Below, piece after piece: positions 47,613 through 57,400 of a DNA stretch of 64,000 bases. The stretch is from contig JBMONC010000039.1 in NCBI GenBank assembly GCA_049324875.1, forward strand, positions 34,716 to 98,715, given 5' to 3'. A program made the translations under genes and the position numbers. Below the pieces are notes generated by a model. It did not search any database. It had not been told where the DNA came from and was given only the letters and a program-made list of their open reading frames with translations. Each line of letters opens with the position of its first letter. Position 1 is the first letter of the stretch. The DNA is from JAWLHU01 sp049324875 (GTDB lineage Bacteria; Bacillota; Sulfobacillia; Symbiobacteriales; Symbiobacteriaceae).

Positions 47613-49649
47613 GTGGCGGATGATGTGAACGGTTTGGAGGTTCGAGGCGGGAACCGGGCGGTGCGAGAGGCGCAGGAGCGGCTGCACGCCAGCGAAGAGC
47701 GGTTCCGCCGGCTGGCGGAGAACGCACCGGACATCATCTACCGGTACCGGCACCGCCCGGAACCGGGGTTCGAGTATGTCAGCCCCGCGGCGACCCGGCT
47801 GACCGGTCTGGCTGCGGAGGCTTTTTACCGCGATCCGGAGGCGATGCACCGGCTGACCCACCCGGAGGACCGGGCCCGTCTGGCCGCAGCCCTGGCCAAC
47901 CCGCACCCGCCGGCCGACCCGGTCGAGGTGCGGTGGGTGGGGCCTGACGGGCGGCTGATCTGGACGGAGCACCGCATCGTGCCGGTCTGGGACGAGGCCG
48001 GGATGCTGGTGGCGGTGGAGGGGATCGCCCGGGACATCTCCCAGCGAAAGCGGGCGGAGGATGAGGTCCGGCTGCTGCAGCTGGCCACGGTGGCGGTCAG
48101 CGAGAGCCCCGACGTGTACGGCGCCCTCCAGGTGGTGGTGCAGGAGGTCTGCCGGGCGACCGGCTGGGCCTTCGGGCAGGCCTGGGTGCCAAACCCCGCA
48201 GGGGAGGTGCTGCTCTGCGGCCCCGCGTGGACCTCCGTGGGCGAGGAGCGGGTGGCGCCCTTCCGGCAGGCGTCGCTCGCCTTCCAGCCGGCGCGGGGCG
48301 TCGGCCTGCTGGGCCGGACCTGGGCGACGCAGCGGCCGGTCTGGGTGCGGGATGTGACCTCGGAGAACTTCCCTCGCGCCTCCATCGCCCGGGAGGTGGG
48401 CTTCAAGGCGGCCATGGCGGTCCCGGTCCTGGGGGCGGGGGAGGTCGTGGCGATCTGCGAGTTCTACCTCTTCGAGAGCCGGGAGGAGGATGAGCGGCTG
48501 CTGGGGGTCGTCTCTGCCGTGGCGACGCAGCTGGGGGGCGTCATCCTGCGCAAGCGGATGGAGGAGGAGCTGCAGGCCGCCGTCCGCTTCCGGGAGGGGA
48601 TGATGGCGGAGCTGGAGCGGCGCAACCAGCAGCTGCAGGCGCTGATCCTGCACATGGCTGAGGGGGTCGTGGCGGTCAGCGAGGAGGGGCAGGTGATGCT
48701 GGTCAACCCGGCGGCCACCTCGCTGCTGGGGCAGCCCGGTCCCTTCGAGGGGCAGATGCTCACCGATCTGGGCTTCCCGGAGAGGCTGGTGCAGGCGATC
48801 AGGGAGGCCTGCTCCTCCGGGGAGCCGGGGACGGTGGAGAGCCGCTTTTCCTGCGGGGGGACGGAGATCCGGGCGCTGGTCTCCCCCATGATCCGGGAGG
48901 CGGGCCGCACCCTCGGGGCGGTGGCGCTCCTGCAGGATGTGACCGTGGAGGACCAGTTGAAGCGGCTCCGGGAGAACTTCGTGGCCAACGTCTCCCACGA
49001 GCTGCGGGGCCCGCTGGCCGCCCTCTCGGCGGGGGTGGAGGCGATGCACGACGGGCTGATTCCTCAGGAGGCCCGGCACAGGTACCTGAAGGCGATGCTG
49101 GCCGAGATCGGCCGGCTGCGCCGGCTGACCGACTCGCTGCTCGACCTCTCCCGGATCGATGCCGGGACGCTCCAGATCGCGGTGGAGGAGTTCGATCTGG
49201 CCCCCCTGGCGGAGGGGCTGGTGGAGACCTGGAGACCCCGGGCGGAGGGTCTGGGCATCCAGCTGGAGCTGGACTGCCCCCACCTGCGGGTGATCGGGAA
49301 CATGGACCGGGTGGAGGAGGTGCTGGCCAACTTCCTGGACAACGCCGTGCGGCATACCGGGGTCGGGGGCAGGGTGCGGCTCTCCGCCGCCCGCGAGGGC
49401 GAGATGGTCCGGGTCAGTGTGACCGATACCGGCGTCGGCATTGAGCCGGAGCACCTGCCCCATATCTGGGACCGGTTCTACAAGGCTGACCCTGCCCGGA
49501 CCCGGCACCCCGACCGGGGGACCGGTCTGGGGCTCTCCATCTGCAAGCAGCTGGTGGAGCTGATGGGCGGGGAGGTGGCGGTCCGATCGGAACGGGGGAC
49601 CGGCTCGACCTTCAGCTTTACCCTGGTGGCGGCTCGGAACGGTGGGTGA
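47613..49649 (+). CDS. Soluble sensor histidine kinase (PAS-GAF-PAS-HisKA-HATPase)
   Basis: 678 residues, no membrane segment. PAS at about 25-150 (FRRLAENAPDIIYRY ... GIARDISQRKRAEDEV), GAF at about 165-310, second PAS at about 330-440 (MAEGVVAVSEEGQVMLVNPAA). The H-box is NVSHELRGPLAALSAGVEAM, with Gly where Thr is usual. The ATPase has NFLDNAVRH (N box), TDTGVGIEP (G1), WDRFYKAD (F) and GTGLGLSICKQLVELMGG (G2). It senses a cytoplasmic signal. A metal ATPase follows 141 bp downstream and may be a target, but nothing shows this. Confidence 0.95.
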   Translation: MADDVNGLEVRGGNRAVREAQERLHASEERFRRLAENAPDIIYRYRHRPEPGFEYVSPAATRLTGLAAEAFYRDPEAMHRLTHPEDRARLAAALANPHPPADPVEVRWVGPDGRLIWTEHRIVPVWDEAGMLVAVEGIARDISQRKRAEDEVRLLQLATVAVSESPDVYGALQVVVQEVCRATGWAFGQAWVPNPAGEVLLCGPAWTSVGEERVAPFRQASLAFQPARGVGLLGRTWATQRPVWVRDVTSENFPRASIAREVGFKAAMAVPVLGAGEVVAICEFYLFESREEDERLLGVVSAVATQLGGVILRKRMEEELQAAVRFREGMMAELERRNQQLQALILHMAEGVVAVSEEGQVMLVNPAATSLLGQPGPFEGQMLTDLGFPERLVQAIREACSSGEPGTVESRFSCGGTEIRALVSPMIREAGRTLGAVALLQDVTVEDQLKRLRENFVANVSHELRGPLAALSAGVEAMHDGLIPQEARHRYLKAMLAEIGRLRRLTDSLLDLSRIDAGTLQIAVEEFDLAPLAEGLVETWRPRAEGLGIQLELDCPHLRVIGNMDRVEEVLANFLDNAVRHTGVGGRVRLSAAREGEMVRVSVTDTGVGIEPEHLPHIWDRFYKADPARTRHPDRGTGLGLSICKQLVELMGGEVAVRSERGTGSTFSFTLVAARNGG

Positions 49650-49790
49650 GATGGCTCCTCTCCGCACCTTCCCCCCTTGCCCGGTAGTCCAAAAGGCCCG
49701 CCGAAAATGAACCTTGGACGGGTCGTCCGGCCCATTCCCCAGGGGGTAGAATGGAAGGAAAGGTAGCCACCGCTTACCAGGGGGGATTTT

Positions 49791-52091
49791 ATGGTCACGG
49801 AGTTGGCGAAGACCCGTCCGGAGGTCTTGGAAGGCGAGTGTGCCAGCGTGATCCTGGGGGAGCTTCGCGGCAGGACCGGCGTCATCTCGGTGACCCTCGA
49901 CTCGGAGCAGCAGCGGCTCAGCTTCCGCTTCGACCCCGACCTGGTCAATCAGGAGGCGGCGGCCGCCACCGCCGACCGGGTGGCCGCCGAGCTCTCCTAC
50001 CACCGGCAGCGCTGCCCCGGGGACGGGGGCGCCCACTGCTCGACCTGCATCGTCCGGCTGAACGAGATGCTGGACGGGGCCCGGCCTGACCCCGACCGCT
50101 TTACGCTGAAGCTCGGACCGGAGGTGGCGGCCGCCGTGGAGGTGGAGCGCCCCATCGCTCCGCCGGCTGCGGTGAAGGCCCAGGCCGCCGGCGAGGAGGA
50201 GGATGAGGTCCGCCCGCTGCTCTACTCCACCGTGCTCTGCGCCCTCTTCCTGGCAGCCGGGTACGCCGCCGACGCCTGGCTGAACGCCGGCCCGTGGCTC
50301 TACATCCCGCTCTACGCCCTCAGCTACGCCGCCGGGGGCTACTTCCGCCTGATCGAGGGCTTCGAGGCGCTGGTGAAGGAGAAGAACCTGGACATCAACT
50401 TCCTGATGCTGCTGGGCGCCGCCGGAGCGGCGGTGCTGGGCCGCTGGGAAGAGGGCGCCGTGCTGATGTTCCTCTTCACCCTCTCCGCCACCCTGGAGGC
50501 CTTCGCCGTGGGCCGGACCCGGCAGGCGATCCGGAAGCTGATGGCCCTGGCCCCCGAGGACGCCCTGGTCCGCCGGGGCGGGTCGGAGCACCGGGTGCAG
50601 GTCAGCGAGCTGATCCCCGGCGACATCGTCATCGCCGGACCCGGCGAGCGGATTCCCGCTGACGGGGTGATCATCCGCGGCGCCTCCGCCATCAACGAGG
50701 CGGCGATCACCGGGGAGTCGATCCCGGTGGAGAAGGAGATCGGCGACAGGCTCTTCGCCGGCACCGTCAACGGCCACGGGGCGATCGAACTCCAGGTGAC
50801 CAAGCCGGCCGCCGAGTCGACCCTGGCCCGGATCATCCGGGTGGTGGAGGAGGCGCAGGCCCAGAAGGCGGCCACCCAGCGGCTGACCGACTGGATCGAC
50901 CGCTACTACACCCTGATCGTGATCGCTGCGACCGCCCTGGCCTGGCTGGCGCCGCCGCTCCTCGGCTGGGACAGCTGGGGCGGCTCCTTCTACCGCGCCA
51001 TGATGCTGCTGGTGGTCGCCTCTCCCTGCGCCCTGGTGATCTCCACCCCGGCGGCGATCCTCTCCGCCATCGCCCGGTCGGCCCGGGCAGGCATCCTCTT
51101 CAAGGGCGGGCTCCACCTGGAGCAGACCGCCCGGGTCCAGGTGGTCGCCCTCGACAAGACCGGCACCCTCACCTCCGGCCGGCCGGGGGTGGTGGAGGTG
51201 CTGCCGGAGGACGGGGTGAGCGAGGAGGAACTGTTCCGGCTGGCGGCGGCCGCCGAGTCCCGCTCGGAGCACCCGCTGGCGGCGGCGGTCCTGCGCAGCG
51301 CCCGGGAGCGGGGGATCCGCTACCCCCTGGCCGACTCCTTCCAGGCCATGGCCGGGCTGGGCGGGCGGGCGGTGGTGGAGGGACGTGAGCTCTTCGTCGG
51401 GGCGCCCCGCCTGCTGCACCACCACCGGATTGAGCCCTCCGAGCGGGTGGAGGCGCGGCTCCAGGCGCTCTACGAGTCCGGCCTGACGACGATGGTCGTG
51501 ATCTGCGACGGCCGGCTGCTGGGGGTGCTGGGCCTGGCCGACACTCCCCGCCCCGAGGCGAAGCAGGCGCTGGCCCACCTGAAGCGGATCGGGGTCAAAC
51601 GGATCGTGATGCTGACCGGCGACAACCGGCGGGCTGCCCAGCTGGTGGCCGATGCGGTGGGGGTCGACGAGGTCAGGGCTGAGCTGCTGCCGGAGGAGAA
51701 GCTCCGGGTGATCAAGGAGCTGGAGGCCCAGTACGGCCCGGTGGCCATGGTGGGCGACGGCGTCAACGACGCCCCGGCGCTGGCGGCGGCCACGGTGGGT
51801 GTCGCCATGGGCGGCGTCGGATCCGACGTGGCGATGGAGACCGCCGACGTGGTGCTGATGGCCGATGAGCTGGAGAAGCTGCCGGAGGCGATCAACCTGG
51901 CCCGCAAGGCCCGGCGGACGGTGCTGCAGAACCTGACCTTCTCCATCGCCGTGATCGCCGCCCTGGTGATCAGCGTCCTGCTGGGCCGGATGAACCTGCC
52001 GCTGGCGGTGATCGGCCATGAGGGCTCCACCATCCTGGTGGCCTTCAACGGCCTTCGCCTCCTGGTGGCCCGGATCCGGGTGGAGGGCTGA
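49791..52091 (+). CDS. P1B-type heavy metal-transporting ATPase (HEGST type)
   Basis: 766 residues. All P-type motifs are present: TGES (actuator), SPC in VASPCALVIS (metal-binding membrane helix), DKTGT with the phosphorylated Asp, HP in SEHPLA, MLTGDN and GDGVNDAPAL. The penultimate helix has IGHEGSTILVAFNGLRLL; SPC plus HEGST is the pattern of P1B-4 ATPases that export Co, Fe or Zn ions. The N-terminal metal domain is degenerate: the fold is kept but the only Cys motif is AHCSTC near residue 80. ATG 49791 follows GGGGGG. Confidence 0.93.
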   Translation: MVTELAKTRPEVLEGECASVILGELRGRTGVISVTLDSEQQRLSFRFDPDLVNQEAAAATADRVAAELSYHRQRCPGDGGAHCSTCIVRLNEMLDGARPDPDRFTLKLGPEVAAAVEVERPIAPPAAVKAQAAGEEEDEVRPLLYSTVLCALFLAAGYAADAWLNAGPWLYIPLYALSYAAGGYFRLIEGFEALVKEKNLDINFLMLLGAAGAAVLGRWEEGAVLMFLFTLSATLEAFAVGRTRQAIRKLMALAPEDALVRRGGSEHRVQVSELIPGDIVIAGPGERIPADGVIIRGASAINEAAITGESIPVEKEIGDRLFAGTVNGHGAIELQVTKPAAESTLARIIRVVEEAQAQKAATQRLTDWIDRYYTLIVIAATALAWLAPPLLGWDSWGGSFYRAMMLLVVASPCALVISTPAAILSAIARSARAGILFKGGLHLEQTARVQVVALDKTGTLTSGRPGVVEVLPEDGVSEEELFRLAAAAESRSEHPLAAAVLRSARERGIRYPLADSFQAMAGLGGRAVVEGRELFVGAPRLLHHHRIEPSERVEARLQALYESGLTTMVVICDGRLLGVLGLADTPRPEAKQALAHLKRIGVKRIVMLTGDNRRAAQLVADAVGVDEVRAELLPEEKLRVIKELEAQYGPVAMVGDGVNDAPALAAATVGVAMGGVGSDVAMETADVVLMADELEKLPEAINLARKARRTVLQNLTFSIAVIAALVISVLLGRMNLPLAVIGHEGSTILVAFNGLRLLVARIRVEG

Positions 52092-52194
52092 GAGTCAGGC
52101 TTGCGGTTGTCCGCGCAATGGGATAAAGTAGTCCATGGTCATCCATCATGCCCCGCCGTTCGTAGAGGCGGGGGGAAAAGAAGGTGGACATTCC

Positions 52195-53250
52195 GTGGCT
52201 GAGTTCATGCGTGCCCTCCGGAAGCTGGAGGCTGGCCCCGGCGCCGTCATGCAGCAGATCCCCGTCCCTGAGATCGGCTCCCGCGAGGTCCTGGTCCAGG
52301 TCCGCGCCGCCTCCGTCTGCGGGACCGATTACCATATCTACTCCTGGGACCCCTGGTCGGCCGGACGGGTCAAACCGCCGCTGACCGTCGGCCACGAGCT
52401 GGCCGGCGAGGTGGTCGCCATCGGCCATGAGGTGACCGCCTGCAAGGTGGGTGACCACGTCTCCGCCGAGACCCACATCGTCTGCAACAACTGCCCCCGC
52501 TGCCACGTGGGCGAGTACCACCTCTGCGAGAACACCCAGATCCTCGGTGTCGACACCAACGGGGTCTTCGCTGAGTACGTCAAGGTGCCGGAGCAGAACA
52601 TCTGGATCAACGACAAGGACATCCCCTGGGAGCTCCAGTCGATCCAGGAGCCGCTGGGCAATGCCGTCCACACGGCGCTCAACGGGGAGCTGACCGCCAA
52701 GAGCGTGCTGGTCACCGGCTGCGGCCCCATCGGGATCATGTCGATCCCCGTCTCCAAGATGGCGGGGGCGGAGATCGTCATTGCCATGGATGTGAACGAC
52801 TACCGGCTCGACCTGGCCCGGCAGCTGGGCGCCGACGTGCTGATCAACCCGACCCGGCAGGACCCGATCGAGGTGGTCCGGGGCTACACCCGGGGCTACG
52901 GCGCTGACGTGATCCTGGAGATGTCGGGCAACCCCACCGCCATCCGGCAGTCGCTGAAGGCGGCCCGGAACGGCGCCCGGGTCTCGCTGCTGGGGCTGCC
53001 CAGCCGGCCGCTGGAGATCGACCTCTCCGCCGATGTGATCATGCGCGGCCTGGTGCTGCAGGGGATCACCGGCCGGAAGATGTGGCAGACCTGGTACCAG
53101 GTGCGCTCCCTCTACCGGGCCGGCCTGGCCGAGCGGCTCCGCCCGCTGATCACCCATAAGCTGCCGCTGGAGCAGGTGGAGACGGCCATGGAGCTGATGG
53201 GCGCCGGCAAGTGCGGCAAGGTCGTGCTGATGCCCGACCTGAAGGCATAG
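52195..53250 (+). CDS. tdh: L-threonine 3-dehydrogenase
   Basis: 351 residues from GTG 52195, matching the family length; the frame is open further upstream. Zinc-dependent medium-chain dehydrogenase: catalytic Cys in ASVCGTDYHIYSWD, GHELAGEV, structural zinc Cys residues in CNNCPRCHVGEYHLC, Rossmann VTGCGPIGIMS and QEPLGNAVHTAL. It oxidises threonine to 2-amino-3-ketobutyrate with NAD. The next gene, 18 bp on, encodes kbl, which uses that product. Confidence 0.97.
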   Translation: MAEFMRALRKLEAGPGAVMQQIPVPEIGSREVLVQVRAASVCGTDYHIYSWDPWSAGRVKPPLTVGHELAGEVVAIGHEVTACKVGDHVSAETHIVCNNCPRCHVGEYHLCENTQILGVDTNGVFAEYVKVPEQNIWINDKDIPWELQSIQEPLGNAVHTALNGELTAKSVLVTGCGPIGIMSIPVSKMAGAEIVIAMDVNDYRLDLARQLGADVLINPTRQDPIEVVRGYTRGYGADVILEMSGNPTAIRQSLKAARNGARVSLLGLPSRPLEIDLSADVIMRGLVLQGITGRKMWQTWYQVRSLYRAGLAERLRPLITHKLPLEQVETAMELMGAGKCGKVVLMPDLKA

Positions 53251-53268
53251 CAGAGGAGGTAGTGCGAC

Positions 53269-54447
53269 GTGGCGCTGACGGACTTTCTGGTCGAAGAGCT
53301 GAATGCCCTCAGGGAGGCCGGTCTCTACCGCCCGCTGAAGGAGTTGCAGTCCCCGCAGAAGCCCCGCTCGGTGATCAACGGGCGGGAGGTGATCAACCTC
53401 TCCAGCAACAACTACCTGGGTCTGGCCGATGATCCCCGCCTGAAGGAGGCGATGATCAAGGCGACCGAGGAGTACGGCGCCGGCTCGGGCGCCGTCCGGA
53501 CGATCATCGGCACCATGACGATCCACAACCAGCTGGAGGAGAAGCTGGCCGCCTTCAAGCACACCGAGGCGGCGGTGGTCTTCCAGTCCGGCTTCACCTG
53601 CAACTCGGGCGTCATCCCGGTGCTGGTGGGTGAGGGGGATGCGATCATCTCTGATGAGCTGAACCACGCCTCGATCATCGACGGCTGCCGGCTCTCCAAG
53701 GCGGTGACGATCCGCTTCAAGCACTCCGACATGGACGACCTGGCCCGGGTCCTGAAGGAGACCGACGGCAAGTACCGCCGCCGGCTGATCATCACCGACG
53801 GCGTCTTCTCCATGGACGGCGACATCGGCCGGCTGCCGGAGATCGTGGAGCTGGCCGAGAAGCACGGCTGCATGACCTATGTCGACGACGCCCACTCCTC
53901 GGGGGTGCTGGGCAGCAACGGCCAGGGCTCGGTCCACCACTTCGGCCTCAATGGCCGGGTGACGGTCCAGGTGGGCACCCTCTCCAAGGCGGTGGGGGTC
54001 CTGGGCGGCTACGTGGCCGGCCCGAAGGCCTTGATCGAGCTGCTCTGGCACAAGGGGCGGCCCTTCCTCTTCTCCACCTCCCATCCGCCGGGGGTGGCGG
54101 CCGCCTGCCTGAAGGCGATCGAGATCATGGAGCAGGAGCCGCAGCTGATCGAGCGGCTCTGGGAGAACACCCGCTACTTCAAGGCGAAGCTGACCGCCCT
54201 GGGCTTCAACACCGGCAAGAGCGAGACCCCGATCACCCCGGTGATCGCCGGCGATGAGGTGAAGGCGATGAAGCTCTCCGACCGGCTGCTGGAGGAGGGG
54301 GTCTTCGCCCAGGGGATCGCCTTCCCGACGGTGCCCCGCGGCACCGCCCGGGTCCGGACGATCGTCACCGCCGCCCACTCGAAGGACGACCTGGACGAGG
54401 CGGTCCGGGCCTTCGAGAAGGTGGGCCGGGAGCTGGGGCTGATCTGA
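53269..54447 (+). CDS. kbl: Glycine C-acetyltransferase (2-amino-3-ketobutyrate CoA ligase)
   Basis: 392 residues; GTG has GAGGAGG about 9 bp upstream. A PLP enzyme of the alpha-oxoamine synthase family: NYLGLADDPRLKEA, GSGAVRTIIGTMTIHNQLEEKLA, FQSGFTCNSG, DELNHASIIDGCRLSKA, VDDAHSSGVLG and the PLP Lys in VGTLSKAVGVLGGY. With CoA it cleaves 2-amino-3-ketobutyrate to glycine and acetyl-CoA, completing threonine breakdown begun by Tdh. Confidence 0.96.
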   Translation: MALTDFLVEELNALREAGLYRPLKELQSPQKPRSVINGREVINLSSNNYLGLADDPRLKEAMIKATEEYGAGSGAVRTIIGTMTIHNQLEEKLAAFKHTEAAVVFQSGFTCNSGVIPVLVGEGDAIISDELNHASIIDGCRLSKAVTIRFKHSDMDDLARVLKETDGKYRRRLIITDGVFSMDGDIGRLPEIVELAEKHGCMTYVDDAHSSGVLGSNGQGSVHHFGLNGRVTVQVGTLSKAVGVLGGYVAGPKALIELLWHKGRPFLFSTSHPPGVAAACLKAIEIMEQEPQLIERLWENTRYFKAKLTALGFNTGKSETPITPVIAGDEVKAMKLSDRLLEEGVFAQGIAFPTVPRGTARVRTIVTAAHSKDDLDEAVRAFEKVGRELGLI

Positions 54448-54462
54448 GCGGCCATGAGGAAA

Positions 54463-54490
54463 CCCCGCACCATCACGGTGCGGGGCTTTT
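54463..54490 (+). terminator. Terminator of tdh-kbl
   Basis: CCCCGCACC (54463-54471), loop ATCAC, GGTGCGGGG (54477-54485), then CTTTT. It overlaps the 3' end of the convergent GGDEF-EAL gene. Confidence 0.85.
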
Positions 54491-57400
54491 CGCGTGCCAG
54501 GAGATCAGCGGCTGATCCAGCCGGCCCTCGAGGAGGGGCAGGACCCGGTCGGGTGGCACCGGGCGGGACCAGTGGTAGCCCTGGCCGCGGGCGCATCCCA
54601 GCGCCTTCAGCCGCTCGCCCTGCTCCGAGGTCTCGACCCCCTCGCCGGTGGCGAGCAGCCCCAGGGAGTGGGCGAAGGCGATGATCGTCTGGATGATCGC
54701 CTCGTCCTCCCTGGATTCGCCCAGCCCCTGCACGAAGGAGCGGTCGATCTTCAGCACATCGGCGGGGACGTGCTTCAGGTAGTAGAGCGAGGAGTAGCCC
54801 TTGCCGAAGTCGTCCAGCGCCACCCGGATCCCGCGGGAGCGCAGCTGCTGCAGCACCCCGACCACCTGGGCATCCTGGGGGATGAGGACGGTCTCGGTGA
54901 TCTCCAGCTGCAGGGCGGTCGGGGCGATCCCGCACTCCTCCAGCGTCCGGGTCAGCTCCGGCACGAAGTCGGGCTCGAGCAGCTGGCGGACCGAGATGTT
55001 GACGCTGAGCGCCAGCCCGGGGAAGCGCTCCTGCCAGCGCTTCAGGTGGTTACAGGCGGTCCTCAGGACCCAGCGGCCCAGCGGCACGATCAGGCCGGTC
55101 TCCTCGGCCACGGGGATGAAGAGGTCGGGTGGAATGCTCCCCAGCACCGGGCTCTGCCAGCGGGCCAACGCCTCCAGGAGGACCGGCCGGCCGGTCTGCA
55201 GGTCGACGATGGGCTGGAAGTGGAGGTGGAACTCTTCCAGATCGATCGCCTGCCGGAGCTGCTCCTCCACCGCGAGCCGGTTCTGGTGGACGGCAACCAG
55301 GTGGGGGGAGAAGAGCTCGAAGCGGGCCTTTCCCTTCCGCTTCGCCTCGTACATCGCCACGTCGCCGAACCGGAGGAGGTCGTGCGGGCTGTAGCTGCCG
55401 TCGCTGACCACCACGCCGATGGAGGCGCTGATCACCACCCGCTGCCCGCCCACCGTGATCGGGGACTGGAGGGAGCGGAGCACCCTCTCCGCCAGCTGAA
55501 GCGCCTGGGCGGGACCGGACCCCGGCAGCAGGATGGTGAACTCGTCGCCGGCGTGCCGGCCCACGATCGCCTCCGGCCCGGCGCAGCCTCTGAGCCGGTC
55601 TGCGATGGATCGGAGCAGCTGGTCACCTGCCTGGTGACCCTGGGTGTCATTCACCAGCTTAAAGCGGTCCAGATCGAGGAAGAGGAGGGCAAGGGGGGAG
55701 CGGCTGTGTTCCTCGATCCGCTGGAGCATCTGGGTGCGGTTCGGCAGGCCGGTCAGAGGGTCGAAGTAGGCCATCCGGTGCAGTTGCCGCTGCGCCTCCT
55801 TCCGCTCGGTGATGTCCCGTGCGATGCCGAAGACGCCCACCACCTCGCCCTCCACCCGGATCGGAACGGTGGTGATATGGACCTCCACCCGGCGGCCATC
55901 CCGATGGAGGATGTCGGTGTCGAAGCTCTGCGGTTCCCCGTTCAGGGCCGCGGCAAAGTGGGAGAGGGCGGTCTGCAGCCCATCCGGGGCGATGTAGGGG
56001 TGGAAGCCGGCGCCGGTCACCTGCTCCGGAGGGAGGCCGGTCAGTTGCTCGATGCCCGCCGTCACCCGGAGGATGGTCCCCCTCTGGTCTACCTCAAAGA
56101 CGACGTCGGGGTGGTACTCGAAGAGAGAGCGATGCCGCTCCTCGCTCTGCTCCAGGGCCTGTTCTGCCCGCCTCCGGTCGGTGATGTCCCGGCAGACGAG
56201 GTAGATCGCCTGCTCCTCCGGCACCTGAACGGAGCTGATTTCGAGCCAGGCCGAGGAGCCGTCCTTCCGAAGGATGCGCTGGGTGAGGGTGGCATTGGCC
56301 CGGCCCGCCTGCAGTCCGGCCAGCCGCTGGGCAGCCAGGGGCTGGCTCTCCGGGTGCACCAGGGAGAGGGCCGGGCTGCCGATCAGCTCCTCGGGCTCGT
56401 AGCCCAGCACCCAGCGGACCGCCTGGTTGATCTCCAGGATCCGCCCGTCCAGGTCGAGCACGAGGATGATCTCCTGGGTGTTGTCCAGGATGCGCTGCGC
56501 CTTCGCCTGGGCCCGGCGCTGCCCGGTGATGTCCCGGATATAGGTGGTCACACCGCCCTCGGGGGTGGGGTAGGCCCGCACGCTGTACCACCGGTCATGG
56601 TCGGGCAGGTACTCCTCAAACTCCACCGCCTGCCGCTCCCGCCGGGCCCGGTGGTACTCCGTGTAGAACTGCGTCTGGACGGCGGCGGGGAACTCCTCCC
56701 AGAGGTTGCGCCCCTGCAGGGTGGCGAAGGGCCGCTCCAGGAGCCGCTCACCCGACGGGTTGACGTAGGTGAAGCGCCAGTCCGCATCGAGGGCAAAGAA
56801 GCCGTCGGTCATGGAGCCCAGGATTCCCAGTACCTGCCGTTCGGCCTGGCGGGTGGTCAGGATGGTGGCGATCAGGCTGCCGAGCAGGAGGACCGCCAAC
56901 AGCGCAACGATCAGGGCGGCGATGTCGGGCTCCAGCAGCCACTGCCCAGGAGGGAGGGGCGGCTGGAGGTGCATGGCGGCCCCCTCTATGCTGAGGAAGT
57001 GGGTGATGGCAGCCGCGCCGCTGAAGAGGAGGCTGGCGGGCAGGTGGTGCCCGTCTGTGACCGCCCGGCTGGGACGGCAGGCGTACCAGAACCCGACCAC
57101 CCAGAGAAGAGCGCCGGCGAGCAGGGAGAGGGCGGCCAGGGCCGGGTCCCGGGAGAGGTGGAGGGAGTAGCGAAGGCTGGCCATGGTGGTGAGGTGCATT
57201 GCCTGGATTCCCAGCGCCATCAGCAGCCCGGCCCCGACCTTCCCGCCGAGCCGCCAGCTGAACCGTCCGGCCACGGAAAAGGCCGAGGCGGAGCTGGCGA
57301 CGGCGACGAGGAGCGAGAGCGCCATGGAGGTGGGGTCAAAGGCAACGGGGACCGGGAGGCGCAACGCCAGAAGGGCGGCGTAGTCCATGGCGAAGATGCC

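Noticed and set aside
47574..52019. A 1481-codon open frame on the minus strand
   Set aside because: It lies opposite the response regulator end, histidine kinase and metal ATPase, all of which have full family motifs. Long antisense frames are expected in DNA this rich in G/C at third positions.
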